DNA from: Echiichthys vipera
Lineage: Eukaryota > Chordata > Actinopteri > Perciformes > Trachinidae
Assembly (NCBI GenBank): GCA_963691815.1
Contig: OY829659.1
Location: forward strand, 3,641,012-3,705,011
Direction of reading: 5' to 3'
DNA length: 64,000 bases
Made by a program: the position numbers and the translations under genes. The first letter of the stretch is position 1. The number at the start of each line of letters is the position of its first letter. This document shows positions 10,767 through 21,791 of this stretch, one piece after another. The notes below the pieces were generated by a model, which saw only the letters and a program-made list of their open reading frames with translations, ran no database searches and was not told the DNA's origin.

Positions 10767-11357
10767 GGGCGTACTCACACTGTTCTTCCGCACCGGGCCG
10801 AAACAGGTTTTGCGGGTCAAGCCTAGTGCGTTTGACCAGTGTGAGTGCAACCGCTTCGCACCTAGCTGCGGCCAGCTGGCTGTCCACGGCCCGTCTGAGA
10901 GAGTTGGGCTTTTGTAAAGCACGTTTGCACATGTACGAGCACGAGCGTGTGCACGTGTACGAGGCCTACGGTGGTTCTGAGGTCATTTCCTGTGCGCCTG
11001 TTGGGACATAGAAAAAAGAAGGAGGGACCATGCGCGGACATTTAAAACAATGGCGGTGAAAGGTTCACGTTGGTGTGATGCGGAGGTGAAGTGTTTACTG
11101 CAGATTTGGTCGATGGAAAGATTCAAAAACAGTCGACAAGACGCACAAAATCTCCGAGGTCTACAGAAAGATCTGGAAACAAAGCCACGCATCGCCATGA
11201 CGTCATCAATGCGTGTGACGTGTTACGGCGTGATGACGTATAGGCAGCAAGAAGCATTCTCCGAGGCCCAGGTAGTGTGAGTACAAACGGGCCTGGAGGG
11301 GGGGACAAGGACCCTAAAGCACGGGGCACGGGACGGAGGAACAGTGGGAGTGCGCCC
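10767..11357 (+). mobile_element. Harbinger-type MITE, copy B
   Basis: Full-length copy, left end GGGCGTACTCACACTG and right end GTGCGCCC, flanked by TGA and TTA. It contains the ATGGCGG start region, the shared frameshifted Myb/SANT-like relic and a perfect TGACGTCA palindrome at 11198-11205. Confidence 0.87.
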
Positions 11358-11369
11358 TTAGAGTACTGA

Positions 11370-11838
11370 AGCTGGTCAGTCCTGGTTCCTACACTCACCT
11401 GTGGTCATGAAAGCTGGGTCAGGACCCAAAGAACGAGGTCACGGGTACAAGCGTCTGAGATGTGTTTCCTCAGGAGGGGGTCTGGAGTCTCCCTTAGAGA
11501 GAGGGGGAGAAGTTCAGCATCCGTGAGGAACTCGGAGTAGAGCCGCTGCTCCTTTGTGTTGAAAGGAGCCAGTTGAGGTGGTTCAGGATCATCTGGTAAG
11601 GATGAACCCTGGGCGCCTCCCTAGGGAGGTGTTCCAGGCACGTCCAGCTGGGAGGAGGCCTCCAGGAAGACCCAGGACCAGGTGGAGAGATTAGATCTCC
11701 ACACTGGCCTGGGAACGCCTCAGGATCCCCCAGTTAGAGCTGGTTAATGTGGCCCGGGAAAGGGAAGTTTGGGGTCTCCTGCTAAAGCTGCTGCCCCAGC
11801 GACCCGACCCCGGATAAGAGGCTGAAGATGAGATGAGA
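11370..11838 (+). mobile_element. LINE 3' fragment (GATGA-tailed family), copy 1
   Basis: 5'-truncated copy starting inside the ORF2 C-terminal region (cagtcctggttcctac) and ending with GGATAAGAGGCTG and GATGAGATGAGA. It lies 12 bp beyond MITE copy B. Confidence 0.8.
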
Positions 11839-11875
11839 ACTGAAGCTTTTTTTTGCTTCAACCCTGCATGAGCTT

Positions 11876-11918
11876 GATTGATGGAGTGATGGAGTGATGG
11901 AGTGATGGAGTGATGGAG
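11876..11918. repeat. GATGGAGT short tandem repeat
   Basis: About five copies of an 8-bp unit (GATGGAGT / GATGGAGA). Confidence 0.9.
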
Positions 11919-12497
11919 AGGAAGAAAGATGAGTGTTCTGTGTAGAGACACTTGTAAACATAAACCCCACTGAAGTCTGTGAGTATAAAAACTGTTCACC
12001 AACAATTGATTTTCTGCTTTTTCACCTTCCTTCTTTGCTGTGACTAAAAGGAAAATCTCATACTATTTAAAATCAATACTGGCGACGACGCACAAATGTC
12101 AAAACACGCTTCAAGAATGCACCGCCACCACCGCACGCGCTCGCCGTCTAAAGGAAAACACAAGCACAGACGCTAATCTTGTTCTGGGTTATGATCCTTG
12201 ATGAAACTCATATCGTGTGGGGGCATTTATGCCTGAGCTGCCGTGAGTCCAATGTCAGGGATATTTAAGAAAAACTCACAGCAGAATCAGTGCTGGAGGC
12301 ATTCAAACACCACGGACACCTGCTCCACGCATGTGTTTAACCTTCAGATTACTTTAAGGAACATAATGTAAAATAGAATAAGTAGAAGGGCACTCAGAGT
12401 CAGATCCGCCCCCGTTCCCAGATTGTCAGATGGTCCCATTCAATGAAAGTGAATGAAAGTAGCGTAGGAGGACTTTTATTGTGAAGGACCACTAGAA

Positions 12498-12860
12498 CGG
12501 GCGGCACGGTGGTGCGGTGGTTAGAACTGTCGCCTCACAGCAAGAGGGTTCCTGTTTCGAATCCCGGCTGGGGCCCTTCTGTGTGGAGTTTGCATGTTCT
12601 TCCCGTGTCTGCGTGGGTTTTCTCCGGGTTCTCCGGTTTCCTCCCACAGTCCAAAGACGTGCAGGTGTTCGGTTCATTGATGACTCTAAATCACCCGTAG
12701 GTGTGAATGGTTGTCTGCCTCTGTTCGTCTCTATGTGTCCTGTGATAGACTGGCGTCCTGTCCAGGGTGGACCCCGCCTCACGCCCGATGTCAGCTGGGA
12801 ACGGCTCCAGCCCCCCTGTGACCTCGACAGGGACAGGAGGCTGAAGATGGATGGATGGAT
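12498..12860 (+). mobile_element. tRNA-derived SINE, copy 2 (full length, with target duplication)
   Basis: The head GGCGGCACGGTGGTGCGGTGG resembles a Pol III A box and TTTCGAATCCCGG a B box. The body is typical of the family and the tail is GATGGATGGATG. It is flanked by GACCACTAGA on both sides (12487-12496 and 12861-12870), a clear target-site duplication from retrotransposition. Confidence 0.93.
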
Positions 12861-13189
12861 GACCACTAGACCACGACTCACAGACGCAACAACGGTAAAG
12901 TAGGTGGTGGGATGTGAACCTTAGACACGACAGAAAGGACTCTTACACAGCAGCAACTAGAGTCTTTTTGTGATGGGTTCACAGCAGCCGCAACGCCAAA
13001 TGGGGTCGGGGTCATAAAGCGGTGGGGTCATGACCCCGTCCCTGCTCCCGACCTCGCTTTAATGCCCCAACTCACTGGAAGACGCTTCAAGAGTCCCTAA
13101 GAATGAATTACCTTCCTGTTGTTGTCTGTAACTGTTTTTAGTGTTTTAAATGTCCTTATTTTGATCACTGAGTCCGTTCATTCCCCGCA

Positions 13190-13211
13190 CACACACACAC
13201 ACGCACACTCG

Positions 13212-13272
<61 letters not shown>

Positions 13273-13377
13273 AAATAAAACCTACGTCCCAACATGTTTC
13301 ATTTCAAACATTCTTACTTACTACTGTTGTTTTGTGATGAATTTACACACACACGCACACACACACGCACGCACGCA

Positions 13378-13440
<63 letters not shown>
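13190..13440. repeat. Two long CA microsatellites separated by a 75-bp spacer
   Basis: CA tracts at about 13190-13270 and 13345-13440, with GC-rich impurities at their left edges. The spacer (TTAAATAAAACCTACG, then CATTCTTACTTACTA) recurs between the CA tracts at 31.6-31.8 kb. Confidence 0.92.
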
Positions 13441-13441
<1 letters not shown>

Positions 13442-13834
13442 AAATCAGGCCAGTAGCTCTGTCCCATAATCATGCAGACGGACAAACAAAAGCGGTCAGA
13501 GCATATTCTATTATAAATCAATAAGCAACCAAGCACACACAATTTGGGACACGCGTGGTACCCAGTGATATTTATAGCTATGATGGCTCTTAGCGGCGGT
13601 CGCCCACAGTTGCCAAAACACAAAGAGATGCTTGAACGTGGAGGAAGAAAGACCAGGAGCAAACATTAGAAGTGCACAGAGTGAGTCTCACGATGTCTCC
13701 TCACGAAAGACGCCTTTAAAGTTCCTTTACGCTCCGCAGCCACCAAGAACCCTTGTGTCTGAGCCGAGGTGCTGCTATTGGTATAAAAATAGACGTATTC
13801 ACAATATGTAATAATACAGAGTTGAGCCTGAAAG

Positions 13835-14316
13835 GCAACGCTCTGGATCTACCGCTCAGTCCTGGTTCCTACCCTCACCTGTGGTCATGAAAGCTGGGTC
13901 AGGACCCAAAGAACCAGGTCGTGGGTCCAAGCGTCTGAAATGTGTTTCCTCAGGAGGGGGGCTGGAATCTCCCTTAGAGAGAGGGGGAGAAGTTCAGCAT
14001 CCGTGAGGAACTCGGAGTAGAGCCGCTGCTCCTTTGCGTTGAAAGGAGCCAGTTGAGGTGGTTCAGGATCATCTGGTAAGGATGAACCCTGGGCGCCTCC
14101 CTAGGGAGGTGTTCCAGGCACGTCCAGCTGGGAGGAGGCCTCGGGGAAGACCCAGGACCAGGTGGAGAGATTAGATCTCCACACTGGCCTGGGAACGCCT
14201 CAGGATCCTCCAGTTAGAGTTGGTTAATGTGGCCCGGGAAAGGGAAGTTTGGGGTCTCTGCTAAAGCTGCTGCCCCCACGACCCGACCCCGGATAAGAGG
14301 CTGAGGATGAGATGAC
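13835..14316 (+). mobile_element. LINE 3' fragment (GATGA-tailed family), copy 2
   Basis: Starts at CTCTGGATCTACCGCTCAG, inside the ORF2 C-terminus (WIYRS in intact frame), and ends GGATAAGAGGCTGAGG and GATGAGATGA. It is truncated at a different 5' point from copy 1. Confidence 0.85.
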
Positions 14317-15053
14317 GTACTGTATAATTCATAACTCAAATGTCTGTTGAGGGCGAGTTTAGCTAACGGGATCAGAGAAATTATAATTTTTTGATTGTCT
14401 GAAGCTGAAAATAGTTTGATTGTAGGATGCGACTGATGCTACTGAACGTTCAGGTAACTTAGTTATTTTAATAATTGCCCCAGATGTGCGGGGGTGTGAA
14501 CTTCAGGGGAGCCGGGCCGCTCTTACTAACACACCACCTCCCCTCAAAACCTCATTGCGAAAGCTTTCGGGGGGTCTCTAAAATATTGACAACACGCTAT
14601 TTTTGCATTTCTATTTTCCTTTGTCCTCATCATCGCGGCTTGTGCACAAAATCAGGCTATTATTATTAATGTATGGTTCACGCACGAGGGTGATTCATTA
14701 CTAATTTACTCTAATAAAGAAAGCAGCGCGAGGGGTCTTCCTGCCACCACCACCACTGTCGTCGGAGCTCTGCCCGGCTTCAGAGGCGCCCGATGAGGCA
14801 AGAAGGTCACACTTGGATGGAGATTAGAGGTCAGTGACACGGTCCTAACTGTGTCCAAAATAATTATTAATCAATGGTCACGGTTTATCATTAATTCAGT
14901 CGGCGCCGACGCCGTCTTCTATTTTTGAAACATCACCGGGGGGAGAGAAGTGCTGGCACTCGCAGAAGGAAATCAAGCTTCAAACAAGCTTTTGTCACAT
15001 TAAATATGAAAACCCAGGAGGGAAGGTTTTCTCCCAGACTTTAATCAATTTGT

Positions 15054-15054
<1 letters not shown>
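14317..15054. other. Intronic sequence without recognised features
   Basis: No recognised exon, repeat boundary or RNA gene. Confidence 0.4.

Positions 15055-15099
<45 letters not shown>
15055..15099. repeat. TG microsatellite
   Basis: About 22 uninterrupted TG units on the plus strand. Confidence 0.95.
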
Positions 15100-15100
<1 letters not shown>

Positions 15101-15198
15101 TGTATTCCAGGGTGTATTTGCTGATGAAGTGCTGCAATTTGGTTTTTCATTTTCCCTCCGATTGCCTCATTTTCTTCTATCAGTTAGTTTGAGTTGTA

Positions 15199-15749
15199 TT
15201 GGGGCTGGAGCCGATCCCAGCTGACATCGGCCGTGAGGCGGGGTCCACCCTGGACAGGACGCCAGTCTATCACAGGACACATAGAGACGAACAGAGACAG
15301 ACCCTGGGCGCCTCCCTAGGGAGGTGTTCCAGGCCCGTCCAGCTGGGAGGAGGCCTCGGGGAAGACCCAGGACCAGGTGGAGAGATTAGATCTCTACACT
15401 GGCCTGGGAACGCCTCAGGATCCCCCAGTTAGAGCTGGTTAATGTGGCCCGGGAAAGGGAAGTTTGGGGTCCCCTGCTAAAGCTGCTGCCCCCGCGACCC
15501 GACCCCGGATAAGAGGCTGAGGATGAGATGAGATGAACCATTCACACCTACGGGTGATTTAGAGTCATCAATGAACCGAACACCTGCACGTCTTTGGACT
15601 GTGGGAGGAAACCGGAGAACCCGGAGAAAACCCACGCACACACGGGGACAACATGCAAACTCCACACGGAAGGGCCCCATCTGGGATTCAAACCAGGAAC
15701 CCTCTTGCTGTGAGGCGACAGTGCTAACCACCACTTCACCGTGTCGCCC
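15199..15749 (-). mobile_element. tRNA-derived SINE, copy 3, split by a LINE insertion
   Basis: Minus-strand SINE in two parts, 15199-15300 and about 15537-15749. The first part stops at ACAGAGACAG and the second resumes at ACCATTCACACC, where uninterrupted copies read continuously. The head at the right retains the B box (GATTCAAACC in plus orientation) and ACCACTTCACCGTGTCGCCC. Confidence 0.87.
15301..15536 (+). mobile_element. LINE 3' fragment (GATGA-tailed family), copy 3, nested in a SINE
   Basis: Short 5'-truncated copy from CCTGGGCGCCTCCC to GATGAGATGAGATGA, inserted into the SINE at 15199-15749. It is younger than that SINE copy. Confidence 0.87.
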
Positions 15750-16505
15750 TTGATTCTTTTCAAAAATTCCTCTGAAGCACCAAATTACGACGCAAAGAAC
15801 TGAAGGAAGTAACGTTCTTCTGTCGCTCTTTGAGCTCGAACATGGAGTAGAATAAAAATAAATGATTCACCTGCAAAACTTCTTTCTCAGACAAAACAAA
15901 AGCAAATTTTCTGACAGAAGTTTCCTCCCACCTGTGTCACAGAGGTTTGTTGTCCGTCTGTTCTCGAGCTACGAACACAAGGTAGAATTTTTTAAGATCA
16001 GTCTTGGAAAATGTTTTCACCAGACGTCTTTATTTTGTGTCACATCTCAGGGCTTCTGTCGACCGGGCTGGTGAAAGCAAACACTTCCTCCCCCCTCTCA
16101 CGGTGAGAGATGATTACCATATGAAAAGCCAGAGCGCTGAAAGCGAACAGAGCTATTTGGACAAAAATGTAACAATGTGGGATGAATATTGATTCGCGAG
16201 TACAACCGGTAATGAATGATGAATGTGTTGCATGTCTAGCGTTTCTGTCTGCCAGCGAGGTGAAGTCAGCCGGAGTCGTGTCGCTCCTTCCGGCTCAGCT
16301 CCCGGTTGAATTTGTCATCGGCGCTGCAGGCGGGAGGGGGGGGGGTGAAGTGAAGTGAAGCACGAAAGCAGTCACACTTTACATGTTCTTCAAACCGGGA
16401 GCTCGCCCATCAGTCACCACCGAGCGCTCGGTTGTGTGTAGCCGTGCGCGGCGTCGTGTCGGTGGCCCTCGCAGGGAGCCGCAGCACCGTTTCACCGATG
16501 CTTAA
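15750..16505. other. Intronic sequence without recognised features
   Basis: A G homopolymer with a GTGAA run lies at about 16332-16360. No exon or mobile element recognised. The TTAA at 16502-16505 is the target duplication of the next element. Confidence 0.4.
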
Positions 16506-17699
16506 CCCTCCTGTTCCCCTCAAATGTGACCAACAGCGTTTATCCTCGCGGTCAATTTGACCCCAGCAATTTAAACATCCAGGAAATCCTAATCAAAGAT
16601 GTTACTCAAGTGTTAATGTCAGGTATTCTGTGTGTGTTTGTTGACTAAATGAAACACAGCATCCCAAACAGCTTCTTAGGGCGTGCTCACACTGTCCTTC
16701 TGTCCCGGGACAAAACCGTTTTTTCAGCTAAAGCCTAGTACCTTTAAGCAGTGTGAATGCACCCGTTCCACGCATAACAGCCGCCCACGGCCCGCTTGAA
16801 AGAGATGGGCTTTAGCGGAGCCGTTTGCACATGTACGAGCACGAGCGTGCGCACGTGTACGAGCACGAGCGCTACGGCGGTAGCGGTATGTGCGCCTGTT
16901 CGGACATAGAAAAAAGAAGGAGGGACCATGCGCGGACATTTAACAACAACAACAATGGCGGTGAAAGGTTCACGTTGGTGTGATGCGGAGGTGGAGTGTT
17001 TACTGCAGATTTGGTCGATGAAAAGATTCAAAAACAGTCGACAAGACGCACAAAAACTCAGAGGTCTACGGAAAGATTTGTAAACAAAGCCACACACACG
17101 CGATCAATGCGTGTGACGTGTTACGGCGTGATGACGTATGGACAGCAAGAAGCATTTGCGCGAGGCCCAGGCAGTGTGAGTACAAACTGGGCTGGGGCGC
17201 AGGGGGAGAGGGATTGGGGACAAGTACCCTAAAGCCCGGGTCGCGGTCCGGAAGGACAGTGTGAGTGCGCCCTCCAGAATACCTCCAGTATAACACGGAA
17301 ATATTAATTGATCTAAAATTGGAATGAAGGATATTTGCGTGTGTTTTAAAGTAAATATATTATTTATAAGTATTATTTTGTGTTATTTATAATATTTGGA
17401 ATGAAAGCAACGTCCATTATCGAGGTGAGTAGCGCGTGTTGCGTTCAGGGTCAATTGGACCTCAGGAAAAACAAACACTTTCAAACATTTCTAAATATTT
17501 GAATTGTAAAATAGATGATAATGATGTTAAAATCATTAAAATGATCAAATTAACCCCGAAGGAACAACGCCAATGTCAATTTACGGTTTTCCCAGTTGTC
17601 CTCATAAAATTAGGGAATTTATAAAGAATAAGAAATGACGTGTGTTTAAGATGTCCAACTATGAAAGGGGTCAAATTGACCGCAAGGAGAACGGGAGGG
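16506..17699 (+). mobile_element. piggyBac-like non-autonomous element, copy 1 (interrupted)
   Basis: The left end is CCCTCCTGTTCCCCTC and the right end the inverse GAGAACGGGAGGG. Both sides carry TTAA (16502-16505 and 17700-17703), the target site specific to piggyBac transposases. Subterminal GGTCAATTTGACC-like palindromic blocks occur at both ends. Removing the Harbinger MITE inside leaves about 600 bp, close to the 541 bp of copy 2. No transposase coding sequence is present. Confidence 0.85.
16679..17272 (+). mobile_element. Harbinger-type MITE, copy C, nested in the piggyBac-like element
   Basis: Left end GGGCGTGCTCACACTGTCC, right end GAGTGCGCCC; left flank TTA, right flank mutated to TCC. 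It has the NNNN(ACA)ATGGCGG region and the shared relic. The CRE palindrome is lost, but GTGACGTG and GATGACGTA remain. Confidence 0.85.
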
Positions 17700-17703
17700 T
17701 TAA

Positions 17704-18499
17704 AGCAAACAGGAGATCAATGAGGAGTCCAAGCAGCAGATCGACACTGACCGGCAGACTCTCTCCACCGAACACGGCTGAGCACTCACTCATGCTCGTG
17801 CATATTACTCGCATCACGCTGCATTATCCTCTCCATTGCTACACTCTGGGCTCCTCCCCTCAAACCTTGCATTCAATGAATCCTACTTTGGCTGTGCAGA
17901 GCAACAGAAAGTCAGAGACACAGTTTTTTATGTGTTCCTGCAGCAGAAGCACACGTGAGGAAGACCGGTCACCTCCTGACACATGCACGGAAAACCCCAC
18001 AGATAAAAGTAAAAAAAAACACTCAAAACCGACGTTTTTTCATCACACCGAGAGAAACTCTTGCTGGTTGAGAGTTAAAGTTGTACTCCGCGCGATGTTA
18101 CGCAACCCAAAAACTAAATCCACGTATCTAAATTACAAAGTTGAACAGCGGCAGACGGAGTGTGTGTCGTTCCCACTAATTGGGAGACTGGTGGGAAATC
18201 CTAACAGTGTGTGTGTGACATGTGAAACCCAGCACACTACTGCAAAAACACTTTTTCTGAGAGTCAAACTTTCTCCGCGCCACTCGGGACAGCCCGCGTA
18301 CGAGTGCGTACCGCGGCTTCATCTTTGTTCTTGAGGGATACACGCACGGCTCCATCTGATGGAACTTCTTTGGGTTCTTATGCATTTCTGTAAAAATAGA
18401 TATTTTTCTATATTTGGGGAAAAAGTAATTAATGCATTCAGTACATTGCGAGCGGTACTACATGCTAAATGGACTTGTACTTATAAAAAGCTAACAACG
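17704..18499. other. Intronic sequence; a 230-codon ORF of no recognised family
   Basis: A plus-strand ORF (17642-18334) begins inside the piggyBac-like element and runs into unrelated intron sequence. Its composition (Ser/Thr/Lys/Arg-rich) shows no domain, and no splice context supports it. At 18455-18490 a short piece matching the SINE at 52013 (AAATGGACTTGTACTTATAA) abuts the next SINE. Confidence 0.4.
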
Positions 18500-18742
18500 G
18501 GCGTGAGGCGGGGTCCACCCTGGACAGGACGCCGGTCTATCACAGGGCACAGAGACAAACAACCATTCACATCACAGTCGTCAATGAACGTGTCTATGTG
18601 CGTGTCTTTGGACTGTGGGAGGAAGAACCCGGAGACACGAGGAGAACATGCAAACTCAACACAGAAGGGCCCAAGCCAGGATTCGAACCAGGAACCCCTC
18701 TCGCTGTGAGGCGACAGTGCTAACCACCACACCACCGTGTCA
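18500..18742 (-). mobile_element. tRNA-derived SINE, copy 4
   Basis: Minus-strand copy with small internal deletions. The head at the right reads GGATTCGAACCAGGAACCC, an intact B box in inverse, then GACAGTGCTAACCACCACAC. Confidence 0.87.
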
Positions 18743-18959
18743 ACAATTTCTCCAAAATCCATCATGCAGCAAAATGATCATTCAAACAGGAATCCCATTA
18801 TTGAGCTGCACGCTGTCACACTGTTTATACATCAGATATGTTGTGATTAGGTCGCAGCTGAGGGGCGACGCTCGCCAACTTAGAGACACATTCCTATTTC
18901 AATTGATTTGTATTCATAAATAATAATGTTTACACTCAAATTTACCCTCATAACCCCAC

Positions 18960-19090
18960 TCAGGTGTCTAACAATAACCAAACTGTGACGAGCAACAGCT
19001 GCCTGATAACACTCAGGTGTGTTAGAGCGGAGAGAAACCTAACACATGCAGGACAGTGGCTCTCCAGGACCAGCATTGCCTACTCCTGTG
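18960..19090 (+). mobile_element. hAT-type MITE, left-truncated copy
   Basis: Matches the right half of the element at 22485-23298: CTCAGGTGTGTTAGAGC, then GACAGTGGCTCTCCAGGACC, ending CCTACTCCTG (mutated inverse of CAGGG..TGG). The left terminal repeat is missing. Confidence 0.75.
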
Positions 19091-19538
19091 TTATACAAAT
19101 AAAGTTATTATTATGGAGCCAGGGCCGTAAAATGGGGTGCCAAGGCCTCTTCACTAGTTTCAACCCTTCTCCTTCCAGCGCCCTTCTCGGACCGCATCCG
19201 TTTTTCAAACCAACCTTCATTTTGATCTCAACTCCCCGACTGTAAAGTTTAATGTTTGAATCCCTGCATGACTGCGATGTTATTGCAGTAACAAAATCCG
19301 CCCGCAGACGGACAGACACGCTGACTCACAAGGTGAAAACAGGACGCGCCTGGTCGCTGCTGTAAAACCTTTTGCTGTTTTCTAGACTCAATGTAATATT
19401 CTGCACACGTATGAAGGACGTAACAGGCCGCACCAGTCAACAGCGTCGGACGGTATCTGTGTACAGAAAGAGAGAAAGTAAACTCCCAACAAAAAACAAT
19501 GTATTATTCAGGAGAAAGCTCTATTTTTTTGGACTTAA

Positions 19539-20135
19539 GGGCGCACTCACACTGTCCTTCCGTACCGTGCCCCGGGCTTTAGGGTCCTTGTCCCCCCCTC
19601 CAGGCCCGTTTGTACTCACACTACCTGGGCCTCGGAGAATGCTTCTTGCTGCCTATACGTCATCACGCCGTAACACGGCACACGCATTGATGACGTCATG
19701 GCGATGCGTGGCTTTGTTTCCAGATCTTTCCGTAGACCTCGGAGTTTTTGTGCGTCTTGTCGACTGTTTTTGAATCTTTTCAACGACCAAATCTGCAGTA
19801 AACACTCCACCTCCGCATCACACCAACGTGAACCTTTCACCGCCATTGTTTTAAATGTCCGCGCATGGTCCCTCCTTCTTTTCTCTATGTCCCAACAGGC
19901 GCACAGGAAATGACCTCAGAACCGTCGTAGGCCTCGTGCTCGTACACGTGCGCAGGCTCGTGCTCGTACACGTGCATACGCGCTCTACAAAAGCCCACCT
20001 CTCTCAGATGGGCCGTGGACGGCCAGCTGGCCGCAGTTATGCGCGGATCGGGTGCACTCACACTGGTCAAACGCACTAGGCTTGACCCGAAAAATCTGTT
20101 TTGGCCCGGTGCGGAAGGACAGTGTGAGTGCGCCC
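19539..20135 (-). mobile_element. Harbinger-type MITE, copy D
   Basis: Full-length minus-strand copy with ends GGGCGCACTCACACTGTCC and GGACAGTGTGAGTGCGCCC, flanked by a perfect TAA duplication. TGACGTCA lies at 19691-19698; CCGCCATTGTT is the inverse of the ATGGCGG region. Confidence 0.92.
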
Positions 20136-20689
20136 TAAGTGACGGATCACTTTAGTCTGGTTACACTCGGACGTCTACCAGATGAAGGCAGCAGCATTAT
20201 GACGGCCGTTTTTCATTAGAGCTTCCATCGGTGTAATTAACACTGACGAGCGTCGGGGTTTATCCTGCCTCTTTACGTTTGTCTGCACAAAACACAAAGT
20301 GCTTCTCCTCCAAGAGGATGAACTGATGAAACACAAATGTAACACACCTCGTAAATGAAAACATGACCCTCGCCTGCGACTTTTACCGTGCAATAAACTC
20401 TCAGCCGATCGCACGGCTCCCCACACCGCAAAGTAAAGTGGGTGCAACAGCTGCAGAGTAAACCTCGGCACTCCTCCGCCGCCGAGCCTCGGAGCACAAC
20501 AAGCTTTGTGTCCTTCGTGCTGATAGTCCCTCCAATAAACGTGTGACTTTCTTAGGGGGCATATTTAACTTTATTAGGCAGATCGAAGTGTGGAGAGACA
20601 GACACGAGGGGAATGACACGAGACAAATGTCCTCGGCTATAAGACGCGGGGAATTAGTTGCATTTAAACAGCTCTTTTCTAGTCTACTG
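20136..20689. other. Intronic sequence without recognised features
   Basis: No recognised exon or repeat boundary. Confidence 0.4.
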
Positions 20690-20878
20690 ACCGCTCGGAG
20701 CACACGTTTAACACACGCCAGCGTTCACCCTTTCACACACACACGTTCATACACTGTTGGCAGAGGCGGCCGTGCAAGGTGCCAAGATGGAGCGGCTAAG
20801 GGTTCAGTGTATTTCTCAAGGACACTGCGACATGTTAAAGCTGGGGATCGAATCAGGAACCTTCTCTCCTCCTGAGCG
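20690..20878 (-). mobile_element. tRNA-headed SINE fragment (second SINE family, diverged)
   Basis: Shares landmarks with 52013-52313: GTTCAGTGTATTTCTCAAGG and GACACTGCGACATG, followed by GGGGATCGAATCAGGAACC, a B-box-like segment in inverse. It is strongly diverged. Confidence 0.6.
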
Positions 20879-21081
20879 ATGCTGCCCAAACATTGACGTC
20901 TTGGTTAAAAAGCTGTAACGTCAGAATGTGTTTGCAGTGACATACAATGATGTGCTCACGCGTGTATCTTCAGCTACAGAAAGTAAATTAGCAGGAGAGG
21001 CCTTTACATCCATGTTGAACCTGTATTTAATTCATATTCTTGGATGTTGGATTTAAGCTTCTGGTGAAAATGGGAGTGAAA

Positions 21082-21238
21082 CATTCATTCATCCATTCAT
21101 CTTCAACCTCTCGTCCCTGTCGGGGTTGTGGGGGGCTGGAGCCGATCCCAGCCTGGACAGGACGCCAGTCTATCACAGGACACAGAGACAGACAACCATT
21201 CACACCTACGGGTGATTTTAGAGTCATTGATGAACCTG
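21082..21238 (-). mobile_element. tRNA-derived SINE, copy 5 (partial)
   Basis: Tail and body only: CATTCATTCATCCATTCATC, then CCTGTCGGGG, GACGCCAGTCTATCACAGG and TAGAGTCATTGATGAACC. The head and B box are absent. Confidence 0.82.
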
Positions 21239-21484
21239 AGCTTCTCTCCTCTCCGTCTGTATGATTCATGTCTCATCAACGCATGTTACTAATTCAACTT
21301 CTTCCGCGGAGTTGTTTGTGCTTTGTCGTCCTGCAGGTCTCTGCTGATGGTGGTGGTGGCGCCTGCTGCCGTGGACCTGCATGACGCTTCCTGCTGCTGT
21401 TATAATCTATCACCGTAGATGTGCTTGTTTCTACTATTCTGCTGTATCAATAAGTCATATTCACATTACCATAGATGTTATTAT

Positions 21485-21791
21485 AGTTACTGGAAGTGTC
21501 TTTGTCTCTGTCTTTGTCTCTCTCTGTCCATCTGTCCGTCTTTTCTCTCTCTCTCCTTCTCTTCCTCTCTCCGGTGCAGACAGACGTCCGTCCTCCACAG
21601 AGCTGGGTCTGTCTGACGTTCCTGTCTGTTATAGTGAAGGTTTTCAACGCCATCGTACTCTACGGGGGAATTGTTGGGTCTGTAAATCATAAATAAGTCA
21701 TAGAGTGTGGTCTTTACCTACTCTGTTAAGTGTCCTGAGATATCCTCAGTTATGATTTGACACTGTAAATAAAATTGAATTGAATTGAATA
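21485..21791 (+). mobile_element. Retroelement-like repeat with AATTGAATTG tail
   Basis: A TCTCT-rich segment (21500-21575) precedes sequence ending AGAGTGTGGTCTTTACCTAC, CCTGAGATATCCTCAG and TAAATAAAATTGAATTGAATTG. The last ~90 bp recur inverted at 36316-36408. The A/T pentamer-type tail suggests a SINE or LINE 3' end. Family not assigned. Confidence 0.65.

Noticed and set aside
12517..12903. Recurrent ORFs such as GVRFIDDSKSPVGVNGCLSLF and its inverse as a gene family
   Set aside because: They are SINE translations, found in all SINE copies, with target-site duplications and Pol III-like heads.
17642..18334. 230-codon plus-strand ORF
   Set aside because: It starts inside the piggyBac-like element and crosses its boundary, has no recognised domain, and is within expectation for 64 kb of six-frame sequence.
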